The notes under the pieces: model-generated | The model's database searches: none | What the model was told of the DNA's origin: nothing | Seen by the model: the letters and a program-made list of their open reading frames with translations, nothing else | In this document: positions 43,508 to 52,472 of the stretch, in pieces | How positions within the stretch are numbered: position 1 is the stretch's first letter | How the letters are laid out: every line of letters begins with the position of its first letter | DNA from: UMGS1387 sp045540015 | GTDB taxonomy: Bacteria > Bacillota > Clostridia > Oscillospirales > CAG-382 | Direction of reading: 5' to 3' | Assembly: GCA_045540015.1 (NCBI GenBank) | Contig: JAZQGP010000014.1 | Span: 3,633 to 67,632 of the forward strand | DNA: 64,000 nt | Translations under genes and position numbers: made by a program

Positions 43508-44767
43508 TTAAAACTCGTTTTCAAGCGTTTCGAGCTTAATGGTCTTTGTGTCATCTCTGTCACGCATGTTTTTAAGGAGTGCTTCCCCTGTTTCAAGCTC
43601 ATTGTCGCCTACAACAAGTGCATATTGAGCGCCTATTTTGTCTGCATATTTCATCTGAGCTTTCAGGCTTCTTGAAACAATGTCGCACTCGGCGTAAATG
43701 CCCTTCTTTCTGAGAGCTTCACATTTTGAGAGGGCGTAAAGTGCAGCCTTTTCTCCCATGGGTGCAATATAAAGAACGGGTTTTGCATTTTCGGGAAGAG
43801 CATATTCTCCCTTTTGCGCTTTTGACTTCATTGCAAGAATTATTCTTGTAAGACCCATGCCAAAGCCGATACCGCAGAGCTTGGGACCTGACAGCTCTTC
43901 AACGAGTCCGTCATAGCGTCCGCCGCCGCAGACGGTGCTTTGTGCACCTATGTCGTCCGAAATGAACTCAAATACAGTCTTTACATAATAGTCAAGTCCG
44001 CGGACAATCATGGGGTTGATTTCATACTTTATTTCAAGTGCGTCAAGTGCACTTTTAAGTGTGTCAAAATGTCCTTTGCAGTCTTCGCACAGGCAGTCAA
44101 CGGTTTTCGGTGCGCCGAGAGCTATTTCCTTGCATATCGGACTCTTGCAGTCGAGAATGCGAAGCGGATTTGTCTTTAATCTCTCCTTGCAGGTAGGACA
44201 AAGCTCCTCTTCGTGAGCCATGAAATAATCACGCAAATCGTCGTGGTATTTCGGTCTGCAGTTCGGGCAGCCTATGGAATTTATGTGAAGTGTCGCACCG
44301 ATGTCAAGCTCTTCGAGCACGTTGTTTGCAAGCGCGATAACCGATGCATCTGCAAGAGCGCCCTCAGCGCCGAACATTTCTATACCGAACTGATAAAACT
44401 CTCGCGTTCTTCCTGCCTGCGGCTTTTCATAGCGGAAGAACGGACCGAGGTAGTAGAGCTTTAAGGGCATAGGCTCGTTGAAAAGTCCGTTTTCTATAAC
44501 GCTTCTTACAACGCCTGCCGTTCCTTCGGGACGAAGGCAAAACTCCTCTCCCTCGCGATCATTGAGAGTAAACATCTCTTTCTGAACAATGTCGGTTGTG
44601 TTTCCGACACCGCGTCTGTAAAGCGAAGCGCTTTCAAAGGTCGGGATGCGGATTTCTTCAAAGCCCGCCTTTTGAGTGCAGGTTCTTATAACCTCTTCGA
44701 TTTTGTGCCATATGGCGGTTTCCTCGGGAAGAATGTCAAGTGTTCCCTTTGGTTTCTGAATTGTCAT
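43508..44767 (-). CDS. hisS: Histidyl-tRNA synthetase
   Basis: Class II synthetase, 419 residues. HisA motif GLDYYVKTVFEF, motif 2 FRYEKPQAGRTREFYQFGIE, and C-terminal anticodon-binding domain (about 325-419). A zinc-like set CPNCRPKYHDDLRDYF...CPTCKER lies around 175-205, as in some clostridial HisRS. AGGAG precedes the ATG at long spacing. 27 nt after the HTH gene. Confidence 0.95.
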   Translation of the reverse strand: MTIQKPKGTLDILPEETAIWHKIEEVIRTCTQKAGFEEIRIPTFESASLYRRGVGNTTDIVQKEMFTLNDREGEEFCLRPEGTAGVVRSVIENGLFNEPMPLKLYYLGPFFRYEKPQAGRTREFYQFGIEMFGAEGALADASVIALANNVLEELDIGATLHINSIGCPNCRPKYHDDLRDYFMAHEEELCPTCKERLKTNPLRILDCKSPICKEIALGAPKTVDCLCEDCKGHFDTLKSALDALEIKYEINPMIVRGLDYYVKTVFEFISDDIGAQSTVCGGGRYDGLVEELSGPKLCGIGFGMGLTRIILAMKSKAQKGEYALPENAKPVLYIAPMGEKAALYALSKCEALRKKGIYAECDIVSRSLKAQMKYADKIGAQYALVVGDNELETGEALLKNMRDRDDTKTIKLETLENEF

Positions 44768-44794
44768 GGTCTTTATTACTCCTTAAAGGTTGTT

Positions 44795-45166
44795 TTACTT
44801 CTTGTAATTCAAAAGATAGTCGGCAAAATCATATACGGTTTTTTGCTGACCTGTGGAGAGCTTTTCAAACATGCTCTGAATGTCCGCACTTTTTCGCGGC
44901 TTTTCATTTTGTCGGATGCTTTCAAGGTCGTGTCCCGAAGCAAAGAGGAAATCCTCAAGCTCAATACCGCCCTCGCTGTTTTCGGCAAGCTTTGTGAGAA
45001 GTTTTAAACCGGGAGGATTTTCCTGGGCGCACTTTTCAAGCTTGTGAAGCTGAACGTAGCTGATTCCGCACTGTTCTGCAAAGGTGCGCGTTGAACGCTC
45101 TCCTTTTGCCTTTTCAAGAAGCAGAGCGAATATCTTTTTGTTAAAATGAGCTTCGCGTGATTTCAT
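44795..45166 (-). CDS. Small HTH (XRE-like) protein
   Basis: 123 residues from the ATG at 45166, which has GGAGG 6 nt upstream; the frame is open 32 codons further but those codons overlap the promoter. A helix-turn-helix is visible at RTFAEQCGISYVQLHKLEK (about 26-44), followed by a helical C-terminal part ending TGQQKTVYDFADYLLNYKK, resembling dimerisation tails of XRE regulators. First gene of an apparent HTH-hisS-aspS operon. Its target is unknown. Confidence 0.75.
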   Translation of the reverse strand: MKSREAHFNKKIFALLLEKAKGERSTRTFAEQCGISYVQLHKLEKCAQENPPGLKLLTKLAENSEGGIELEDFLFASGHDLESIRQNEKPRKSADIQSMFEKLSTGQQKTVYDFADYLLNYKK

Positions 45167-45197
45167 GTTTTTCCTCCGAGTATATTTTAACTCAATA

Positions 45198-45226
45198 ATA
45201 ATACCACAAAACACGCACTTTTGCAA
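45198..45226 (-). promoter_or_regulatory. Promoter of HTH-hisS-aspS
   Basis: Minus strand TTGCAA (45226-45221), 17-nt spacer, TATTAT (45203-45198). Confidence 0.6.
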
Positions 45227-45275
45227 GGGTATTTGTTGTAAAAACATTGAAATATTTAACATTATATATAATAAA

Positions 45276-45370
45276 ACACCGCTTGATATGAATCAGATAA
45301 CGGCTGTGAAGGATTTTATCGCGGTTTTCTCGGCAAAACGCGAAAATACTCTGTCGTGTATAAGCGGTGT
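45276..45370. other. Possible structured RNA between divergent genes
   Basis: ACACCGCTT (45276-45284) pairs with AAGCGGTGT (45362-45370), enclosing an inner hairpin CGCGGTTTT-CTCGGC-AAAACGCG (about 45320-45342). No convincing promoter or protein-coding frame was seen. The rest of 45371-45437 shows nothing recognisable. Confidence 0.35.
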
Positions 45371-45437
45371 ATGTATATGAATGTCATATTCCGTGCATAA
45401 GGCAAAACGCAGGTCGTATTGCGTCGAGCGATTATGC

Positions 45438-45467
45438 TTGAAAAGAACACATGCGTATATGTATAAT
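45438..45467 (+). promoter_or_regulatory. Promoter of the MogA/MoaB-like gene
   Basis: TTGAAA (45438-45443), 18-nt spacer, TATAAT (45462-45467). Confidence 0.6.
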
Positions 45468-45499
45468 TTTACTGTAAATATGTGAAAGGAATGATAAAT

Positions 45500-46048
45500 A
45501 TGAATGATTTGCCGAACGCGTCGTTTGTTTGCTCGGGTGAAAACGCACTTGAGCTGTCAAGCGCAATTTGCTGTGCCGGAAAGCTTATACGCTTACTCAA
45601 GGACGAGGGCTTTTGCGTTTCGGGCTGCTACTCCTGCATTTCTCCGTCAGAAAAAATATCACTTACCGCAAGAAAGCTGCGGCATATGTGTTCTGTTTCC
45701 GACCTTGTAATAACCGTTGGCTGTGAGGGCTTCAGACCGTGCGACGTTATTCCCGACATTACAAGAGCTATTATTGACAAGGACGCAAACTTTTTTACGG
45801 GTGTACTCGGTGCAGGAGATATTGATAACGGAAAAACAGAGGATTGCTCGCAAGTGTTTCCCTCGAGAGCATTTGCCGGTTTTTGCTCGGGTGCGCTCAT
45901 TATGAATCTTCCGTGCGATGCTCACGTTTCCGCCAAAAGACTGTCTGCTTTGCTTCCGTCGGTAAGATATGCCGTTTCTCACAGCAAGGGAAAAACCGCT
46001 ATGAAAAGTAAGAGCGCCGAGGAGCTTATAGCGGAGTTTTTTTCATAA
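45500..46048 (+). CDS. Divergent MogA/MoaB-like molybdopterin-binding-fold protein
   Basis: 182 residues from the ATG at 45500 (AAAGGAATG upstream). The sequence follows the MogA/MoaB plan: SDLVITVGCEGFRPCDVIPDITRAIID corresponds to the family's TTGGTG...RDxTPEA region, and SRAFAGFCSGALIMNLP to the SRAxAGxxxxTLIxNLPG strand. However TTGGTG reads TVGCEG and the Arg-Asp pair reads Cys-Asp, so canonical pterin/adenylate chemistry is doubtful. No other molybdenum cofactor gene is in the window. Function unknown; a repurposed member is plausible. Confidence 0.6.
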   Translation: MNDLPNASFVCSGENALELSSAICCAGKLIRLLKDEGFCVSGCYSCISPSEKISLTARKLRHMCSVSDLVITVGCEGFRPCDVIPDITRAIIDKDANFFTGVLGAGDIDNGKTEDCSQVFPSRAFAGFCSGALIMNLPCDAHVSAKRLSALLPSVRYAVSHSKGKTAMKSKSAEELIAEFFS

Positions 46049-46213
46049 CAGACGTTTTCACAATATTTTCCTCTTAAGTAAACAGAAAATACATATATAC
46101 TTTACTGTTTGTTCACCCAAATGTAAGTGTTTTGGAATATAATTAACATAAAGATGTGTTTATTTAAACAATCTGAGAACAAACGGGGCTTAAAAACCAA
46201 GGAGGAAAAGAAG

Positions 46214-46903
46214 ATGGGACTTAAAATATTAATTGCAGACGACGATACAAACATCTGCGACCTTCTTAAGCTTTATCTGGAAAACGAAGGTTATGAAATT
46301 GTAACTGCAAACGACGGCATAAAGGCGCTTTCTGCCTTCAAGATATATGAGCCTGACCTTGTTTTGCTTGACATCATGATGCCGAGAAAAGACGGCTGGC
46401 AGGTATGCCGCGAAATCAGAGAAATGTCTTCAAAGCCGATTATCATGGTAACGGCAAAGGGAGATGTGTTCGACAAGGTGCTCGGACTTGAGCTTGGTGC
46501 TGACGACTTTATCACAAAGCCCTTCGACATGAAGGAGGTTTCCGCAAGAGTAAAGGCTGTTCTTCGCCGCTACTCCGGACATGACAACGACGACAGCGAG
46601 GTTATCAAGTTTGACAATCTTGAAATCAGCCTTCAGAAGTATGAGCTTAAGCTTGCAGGCAAGGCTGTTGACATTCCACCTAAGGAACTTGAGCTTCTCT
46701 ACTTCCTTACTTCAAACTACAACCGCGTATTCACCCGTGACCAGCTTCTTGATAAGGTTTGGGGCTTTGACTACCTCGGTGACTCAAGAACAGTTGACGT
46801 ACACGTTAAGCGTCTTCGCGAAAAGCTTGAGGGCGTTTCGGACAAGTGGATGCTTAAGACTGTCTGGGGCGTTGGTTACAAGTTTGAGCTTTTACAGCAG
46901 TAA
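46214..46903 (+). CDS. OmpR/PhoB-type response regulator
   Basis: 229 residues. Receiver domain (1-120) with the acidic pair in LIADDDTN, phosphoacceptor in VLLDIMMPRKDG and Lys in FITKPFD; winged-helix DNA-binding domain (about 130-228) with PPKELELLYFL and RTVDVHVKRLREKLE. The start at 46214 follows AAGGAGG; in-frame codons upstream have no such signal. No histidine kinase gene is adjacent, so it is an orphan regulator here. Confidence 0.93.
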   Translation: MGLKILIADDDTNICDLLKLYLENEGYEIVTANDGIKALSAFKIYEPDLVLLDIMMPRKDGWQVCREIREMSSKPIIMVTAKGDVFDKVLGLELGADDFITKPFDMKEVSARVKAVLRRYSGHDNDDSEVIKFDNLEISLQKYELKLAGKAVDIPPKELELLYFLTSNYNRVFTRDQLLDKVWGFDYLGDSRTVDVHVKRLREKLEGVSDKWMLKTVWGVGYKFELLQQ

Positions 46904-46915
46904 TACAGAATATAC

Positions 46916-46945
46916 AGAGGATACCTGCGGGTGTCCTCTTATTAC
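46916..46945 (+). terminator. Terminator-like hairpin after the response regulator gene
   Basis: AGAGGATACC-TGCG-GGTGTCCTCT (one wobble) followed by a modest T-rich run. Confidence 0.55.
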
Positions 46946-47070
46946 TTTCTTAGAAGAAAGTAAGCAAAGATTTTTTGAACAGAGACATTGAAGTTTAAAC
47001 AACTTCAATGTCACACTGCGTTTCATTGTTGTTACGCTTGAAGTTTGAATGACTTTAGTATCCCGTTATA
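46944..47070. repeat. Dispersed palindromic elements
   Basis: A TTACTTTCTT/AAGAAAGTAA hairpin, then GACATTGAAGTTTAAACAAC palindrome completed by TTCAATGTC (about 46983-47013), and a decayed copy near 47037-47067. The remainder to 47190 shows nothing recognisable. Confidence 0.65.
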
Positions 47071-47194
47071 CCTGTCAGCAAGGAGTTACAAGCCGTGTTT
47101 GAGGCTTACGTGTTTTTGCTGCTTTTCGCCCGATAGCGCAGCCAAAACGTCAAAGCATAGTGTATTATCTTAACTCTTTTGCTGATTTTTACAC

Positions 47195-47222
47195 TTTACA
47201 ATATAAAAAAATATGGTACAAT
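47195..47222 (+). promoter_or_regulatory. Promoter of the GH38 gene
   Basis: TTTACA (47195-47200), 16-nt spacer, TACAAT (47217-47222) with a TGG extended -10. Confidence 0.5.
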
Positions 47223-47265
47223 AATACTATAAACCACAAATTTCGGTGATATTGGAGGTATAAAA

Positions 47266-49716
47266 ATGCCCAAATTATACTTTGTGGGAAACGCACACCT
47301 TGACCCTGTTTGGCAGTGGAGATGGCAGGAGGGTTCCGCAGAAGCTAAGGCGACCGTGCGCTCTGCACTTGACAGAATGAAGGAGTTTCCTGAATTTAAG
47401 TTCGTTTGTTCCTCGGCATCCGTGTACCGTTGGATTGAGGAATTCGACAGCGATATGTTTGAAGAAATAAAAATGCGTGTAAAGGAAGGCAGATTTATTA
47501 TTGTCGGCGGATGGCACGTTCAGCCCGACTGCAACCTTCCTTCGGGAGAAGGCTTTGCAAGACAAACACTTTATTCTCAGAGATATTTCAAGGAAAACTT
47601 CGGCACAACGGCAAAGGTCGGCTATAACGTTGACTCGTTCGGCCACAACGCCAATCTTCCGCAGATTTTAAAGAAGAGCGGCATGGACCAGTATATATTT
47701 ATGCGTCCGTCGCCTGAGGAAAACAATCTCGATTCCGATGTTTTCAACTGGACGTCTGCAGACGGCTCAAGCGTTCTTACGTACCGTATTCTTGACCCGT
47801 ACTGTTTTAAGTTTGACGAACCGGAAAAGCTCGAGGAGAGAATTAAATATCTCACAGAGACACAAAAGCTGAACATGGATATAATTCCTCTGTTCTACGG
47901 TGTGGGAAACCACGGCGGAGGTCCGACCATCCGCCATATCGAGCTTCTGAAGGAATATGCAAAGGCTCATCCTGAATGTGAAACCCATTTTTCTACATTA
48001 CTTGATTTCTTTGACCGTGTTCGTGAAGAAAACAAAAGCATTCCCGGTTATGCCGGCGACCTCCAGCATCACGCTGCCGGCTGTTATGCTGCAGTTTCAT
48101 CAATCAAGAACGGCATAAGAAGAAGCGAATGCGAGCTTGTTGCGGCAGAGGGATTTTCCGTACTTGCGAGAAGACTTTGCTCAAAGAAGTATAATGCAAA
48201 GAAATTTGAAGAGGCATGGAATAACGTTTGCTTTATGCACTTCCATGATATTATGGACGGTTGCTGCATAAAAGAAGCATATGACGACACAAAGTATATG
48301 TATGGCTCTGCTCTTGAGGTTGCGATGGTTGCGGAAAATAACGCACTCCAGACAATTTCCTGGGCTGTTGATACATCGGGCGACAAGGAAAAGGGGATTC
48401 CCGTGTTTGTGTTCAACCCGCATTCATTCCCTGTGCAACAGTGTGTTCAGGTAAATGAAAGGGCGGTTGGTGTTCTTGACAGCAACGGCAACGCCGTACC
48501 TTGGCAGCTTGTTCGTTCCTCGTCAAAGGAATGCTATAACAGACCTGACATTGCTTTTATGGCAAATGTTCCCGCACTCGGATATGCGGTTTACTATCTT
48601 GTAGGTGCAAAAACCGATCCCGAAGAAGGCTTCAAACCCGAGGAAAGCGATGTTAAGGCATACGACAGCTACGGCTGGAAGCATGCACACGGCTGTTCTA
48701 CAATTAACCTTGAAAACGATTACTGGCATATAAAGTTTGAAAACTACTCAGGCTTTATCTCCTCTTTCTTTGATAAGAAAGCAGAAAAGGAAATCATAAA
48801 GGGCAAGGCGGCAGTTCCTGTGGTTATAGACGAATATTATCACGACACATGGAGCCATGCAAAGAACTTCTTTACGGATGAAATGGCACGTTTCTCGGAT
48901 GCGGAAGTGAAAATAATCGAAAAAGGACCTGTAAGAGCCACGGTAAAGGTGGTAAGCAGATACAACAATTCTACACTTACGCAGTACTTTACGCTTTACT
49001 CGAACAGTCCGAAGCTTGAAGTCAGAGCAAGTGTTGACTGGCATGAAAAGCACAAGCTGTTAAAGCTCAAATGGCCTTTTGATGTGGAAAATCCCAAGGC
49101 GGTATACGAAATACCTTTCGGAATCATTGAGCGTCCTGCAGACGGCGAGGAAGAGCCCGGTCTTACCTGGTTTGGTGTTAAGGGCGACAATACAGGATAC
49201 GCAATTTGCAACAGCGATACGTATTCTTCTTCCGTTAAGGACGGCACGCTTTACCACACGGTTCTCAGAAGCCCTGTTTACGGTGACCACGGCGGTCCGA
49301 GAAGTGATGAGTCCGATTACACCGAACAAGGTATAAGAGAGTTTAAATATGTGGTTATGCCTTTCGGTGACAGCAACTCAGAGGTAATAAAGGCTGCACG
49401 TGTACTTAATAAGCCTCTTACAAATATCATTGAAAACTGGCACAGCGGAAAGCTTGCGGATAAGTTGTATGCAGGTGTGAATGTGAGTGAAGATAACGTT
49501 ATCATTTCCGCACTCAAGAGAAGCGAGGACGGAAAAGGACTTGTTGTCAGAATCTATGAAACTGAGGGAAAGAAGACAAACGTCAAGCTCACGGGCGACG
49601 TGCTGACAGCACCGCTTGAAACGGAAATCACTCCTTACAGTTTTGAAACCTTCTATATTGAAGACGGACAGAAAACCTGGAAAAAGGTTATGCTTACCGA
49701 ATACGATTACGAATGA
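47266..49716 (+). CDS. Glycoside hydrolase family 38 alpha-mannosidase
   Basis: 816 residues, no signal peptide. Zn-binding motif GNAHLDPVWQW (His11, Asp13), nucleophile Asp123 in YNVDSFGHNAN, a second zinc His region (HFHDIMDGC), and the C-terminal GH38 beta-sandwich (about 480-816). Cleaves terminal alpha-mannosides of imported N-glycan fragments or mannans; the exact linkage is not deducible. TTGGAGG precedes the ATG. Lies just before the microcompartment locus but has its own terminator. Confidence 0.92.
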   Translation: MPKLYFVGNAHLDPVWQWRWQEGSAEAKATVRSALDRMKEFPEFKFVCSSASVYRWIEEFDSDMFEEIKMRVKEGRFIIVGGWHVQPDCNLPSGEGFARQTLYSQRYFKENFGTTAKVGYNVDSFGHNANLPQILKKSGMDQYIFMRPSPEENNLDSDVFNWTSADGSSVLTYRILDPYCFKFDEPEKLEERIKYLTETQKLNMDIIPLFYGVGNHGGGPTIRHIELLKEYAKAHPECETHFSTLLDFFDRVREENKSIPGYAGDLQHHAAGCYAAVSSIKNGIRRSECELVAAEGFSVLARRLCSKKYNAKKFEEAWNNVCFMHFHDIMDGCCIKEAYDDTKYMYGSALEVAMVAENNALQTISWAVDTSGDKEKGIPVFVFNPHSFPVQQCVQVNERAVGVLDSNGNAVPWQLVRSSSKECYNRPDIAFMANVPALGYAVYYLVGAKTDPEEGFKPEESDVKAYDSYGWKHAHGCSTINLENDYWHIKFENYSGFISSFFDKKAEKEIIKGKAAVPVVIDEYYHDTWSHAKNFFTDEMARFSDAEVKIIEKGPVRATVKVVSRYNNSTLTQYFTLYSNSPKLEVRASVDWHEKHKLLKLKWPFDVENPKAVYEIPFGIIERPADGEEEPGLTWFGVKGDNTGYAICNSDTYSSSVKDGTLYHTVLRSPVYGDHGGPRSDESDYTEQGIREFKYVVMPFGDSNSEVIKAARVLNKPLTNIIENWHSGKLADKLYAGVNVSEDNVIISALKRSEDGKGLVVRIYETEGKKTNVKLTGDVLTAPLETEITPYSFETFYIEDGQKTWKKVMLTEYDYE

Positions 49717-49725
49717 TATATATTT

Positions 49726-49758
49726 CAGCTGCAGTGTTTTGCTGCAGCTGTTGTTTTG
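49726..49758 (+). terminator. Terminator of the GH38 gene
   Basis: CAGCTGCAG-TGTTTTG-CTGCAGCTG perfect 9-bp stem followed by TTGTTTTG. Confidence 0.75.
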
Positions 49759-49839
49759 TAAAAGAAAGGGTAAATAACCAAAACAAACACAAACCTTGCA
49801 AAAAACCACATAAATTAACATTTTTTTGTGTGGAATCTA

Positions 49840-49868
49840 TTGACAAACATAAATATGTATACTATAAT
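49840..49868 (+). promoter_or_regulatory. Consensus promoter of the propanediol microcompartment locus
   Basis: TTGACA (49840-49845), 17-nt spacer, TATAAT (49863-49868). Just upstream, CCACA (49806-49810) and TGTGG (49829-49833) form a loose inverted repeat that could bind a regulator. Confidence 0.85.
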
Positions 49869-49943
49869 TGAAATGAATAAATGTAAATCCCGTAAAATCG
49901 GAAATTGTTATATACAGCAAAATACATTTCAGAGGTGAAAACC

Positions 49944-52472
49944 ATGGAAAAAAGATATTCGGACAGTATTGTAAAAAGTGAAAGAATAGACAGATTGAAG
50001 GAAAACCTGTTCCGTGAAAAACCGCAGGTTGAGGCAGACAGAGCGGTTCTTTTGACGCAGTCCTATATGTCGACAGAAGGAGAGCCGATGGTGATAAGAC
50101 GTGCCAAGGCTTTCAAAAACATTCTCGAATACATACCGATAACAATCAGAGACGAGGAGCTTGTTGTAGGTGCTGCAACAAAAAAATCCAGAAGCTGTCA
50201 GATATTTCCTGAATTTTCCTTTAAATGGATAGAGGACGAGTTTGACACAATGGAAACAAGAAGCGCCGATGCGTTTCACATTTCCGAGGAAACCAAACGT
50301 ACTCTCCATGACGTTTTCAAATATTGGGACGGAAAGACAACAAGCGAACTTGCAACAAATTATCTTGCTCCCGAAACCAAAACCGCGATGGAGCATAATA
50401 TTTTCACGCCCGGAAACTATTTTTATAACGGTGTGGGACATGTAACCGTTCAGTACGACAAGGTGCTGAAAATTGGTTACAAGGGCATTCTTAAGCAAAT
50501 CCGCGATGAGATGGCAAGTCAGAATGTGGGCGATGCGGATTATGTGACAAAGCGTGCATTCCTTGAAGCGGCAGAAATGAGCTGTGAGGCGGCAATTTTC
50601 TACGCAAGACGTTATGCAAAGCTTGCGCTTGAAATGCTTGAAAAGGAAAAGGACGAAAAGAGACGTGCAGAGCTTGCAATAATTGCACGCAACTGTTCAA
50701 GAGTTCCCGAAAACGGAGCAGAGAACTTCTATGAAGCATGCCAGAGCTTCTGGTTTGTTCAGCTTCTTGTACAGACCGAGTCCAACGGACACTCTATTTC
50801 TCCCGGACGCTTTGACCAGTATATGTACCCATTTTATAAGAAGGATATTGAAAGCGGAGCAATTACCAAGGAATTTGCACAGGAACTTCTTGACTGTGTG
50901 TGGATAAAGCTCAATGATTTCAGCAAAATCAGAGATGCGGCAAGTGCCGAGGGCTTTGCAGGCTACAGTCTGTTCCAGAATCTTATTGCAGGCGGGCAGG
51001 ATAAACACGGCAGGGATGCAACAAATGAGCTGTCTTACATGTGCCTTGAAGCAACACTTCACGTTATGCTTCCGGCTCCGTCTCTTTCGATAAGAGTGTG
51101 GAACGGTTCTCCGCATGAGTTTTTAATTAAAGCGGCAACTGTTACGAGAACAGGTATTGGTCTTCCGGCATATTACAACGACGAGATTATAGTGCCTGCA
51201 CTCATGTCGAGAGGTCTTACGCTCGAGGATGCGAGAGATTACGGAATTATTGGCTGTGTTGAACCGCAGAAGGCGGGCAAAACATGGGGCTGGCACGATG
51301 CGGCGTTCTTTAACATGTGCAGAGTTCTTGAGCTTGTTTTCTCCGGAGGCGTTGATAAGGGCGTTCAGGTTGGACTTGCAACAGGCCCCGTTAACACGCT
51401 AAGAACATATGATGCATTCTTTGACACATTTGCAAAGCAGATGGAATACATGGTAACGCTCATGGCAAATGCCTGCAACGCAATAGACGTTGCTCATGCA
51501 GAGCGTTGTCCCCTGCCCTATCTTGCAACTATGATTGACGACTGTATATCACGCGGAAAAACTCCCGAACAAGGCGGTGCAGTTTACAACTTCACGGGTC
51601 CTCAGGGCTTCGGTATAGCAAACGTTGCTGATGCACTTTATGCAATAAAAACGCTTGTTTACGAAAAGAAAGCATTTACGCTGTGCGAACTTAAGGAAGC
51701 ACTTGATGCAAACTTCGGTCTTGACATGGGAGTGAACGATGCTCTTGTAAAGGAAATAACCGAAAAGACCGTGGCTGAAATTGCAAAGAACGGAAAGATG
51801 CTTTCCAAGGAAGATATTGCAAAAGTATATGAAGCCGTTAAGGCGGCTGCTCCCTCTGCAGGAAACAAATACAACGACATACGCGAGCAGATACTTGCAG
51901 TCGAAAAATTCGGAAACGACATCGACGAGGTTGATGCAATAGCAAGAGAAGCGGCGTATACATATACAAAACCGGTTCAGACCTTCAAAAACCCGAGAGG
52001 CGGTATATTCCATGCAGGTCTTTATCCTGTTTCGGCAAATGTTCCGCTGGGTGCGCAGACGGGTGCAACGCCTGACGGAAGGTATGCATATAAGCCCGTT
52101 GCGGACGGTGTATCTCCTTCTGCGGGCTTTGACACACACGGACCTACATCCTCTGCAAACTCCGTTGCAAAGCTCGACCACGGCATCTGCTCAAACGGAA
52201 CGCTCTTTAACATGAAGTTCCATCCTTCGGCACTTGAAGGAACAAGCGGACTTGAAAGCTTTGTTGCCCTTATCAGAGGTTACTTTGACCAGAAGGGTAT
52301 GCATATGCAGTTCAACGTTGTAAGCCGCGAAACACTTCTTGATGCACAGAAAAACCCCGACAAGTACAGAAGCCTTGTTGTACGTGTTGCGGGATACAGC
52401 GCACTCTTTACAACACTTTCCAAATCGCTTCAGGACGATATCATTAAGAGAACAGAACAAGGTGGATTCTGA
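49944..52472 (+). CDS. Glycyl radical diol dehydratase (B12-independent 1,2-propanediol dehydratase)
   Basis: Radical dehydration of (S)-1,2-propanediol (or glycerol) to the aldehyde. 842 residues from the ATG at 49944 (AGAGGTG upstream; the frame is open 13 codons further without a site). Active-site Cys438 and Glu440 in IIGCVEPQKAGKTWGWHDAA, the GCVEPQ form used by diol dehydratases rather than choline lyase. Radical Gly817 in VRVAGYSALF near the C-terminus. No encapsulation peptide is obvious. Its activase overlaps by 1 nt. The fuculose-phosphate aldolase downstream makes propanediol the likely substrate. Confidence 0.92.
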   Translation: MEKRYSDSIVKSERIDRLKENLFREKPQVEADRAVLLTQSYMSTEGEPMVIRRAKAFKNILEYIPITIRDEELVVGAATKKSRSCQIFPEFSFKWIEDEFDTMETRSADAFHISEETKRTLHDVFKYWDGKTTSELATNYLAPETKTAMEHNIFTPGNYFYNGVGHVTVQYDKVLKIGYKGILKQIRDEMASQNVGDADYVTKRAFLEAAEMSCEAAIFYARRYAKLALEMLEKEKDEKRRAELAIIARNCSRVPENGAENFYEACQSFWFVQLLVQTESNGHSISPGRFDQYMYPFYKKDIESGAITKEFAQELLDCVWIKLNDFSKIRDAASAEGFAGYSLFQNLIAGGQDKHGRDATNELSYMCLEATLHVMLPAPSLSIRVWNGSPHEFLIKAATVTRTGIGLPAYYNDEIIVPALMSRGLTLEDARDYGIIGCVEPQKAGKTWGWHDAAFFNMCRVLELVFSGGVDKGVQVGLATGPVNTLRTYDAFFDTFAKQMEYMVTLMANACNAIDVAHAERCPLPYLATMIDDCISRGKTPEQGGAVYNFTGPQGFGIANVADALYAIKTLVYEKKAFTLCELKEALDANFGLDMGVNDALVKEITEKTVAEIAKNGKMLSKEDIAKVYEAVKAAAPSAGNKYNDIREQILAVEKFGNDIDEVDAIAREAAYTYTKPVQTFKNPRGGIFHAGLYPVSANVPLGAQTGATPDGRYAYKPVADGVSPSAGFDTHGPTSSANSVAKLDHGICSNGTLFNMKFHPSALEGTSGLESFVALIRGYFDQKGMHMQFNVVSRETLLDAQKNPDKYRSLVVRVAGYSALFTTLSKSLQDDIIKRTEQGGF

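Noticed and set aside
50491..51116. Glycyl radical enzyme as choline TMA-lyase (CutC)
   Set aside because: The GCVEPQ active-site form and the linked fuculose-phosphate aldolase, PduP and PduL indicate a diol dehydratase; no choline-specific neighbours are present.
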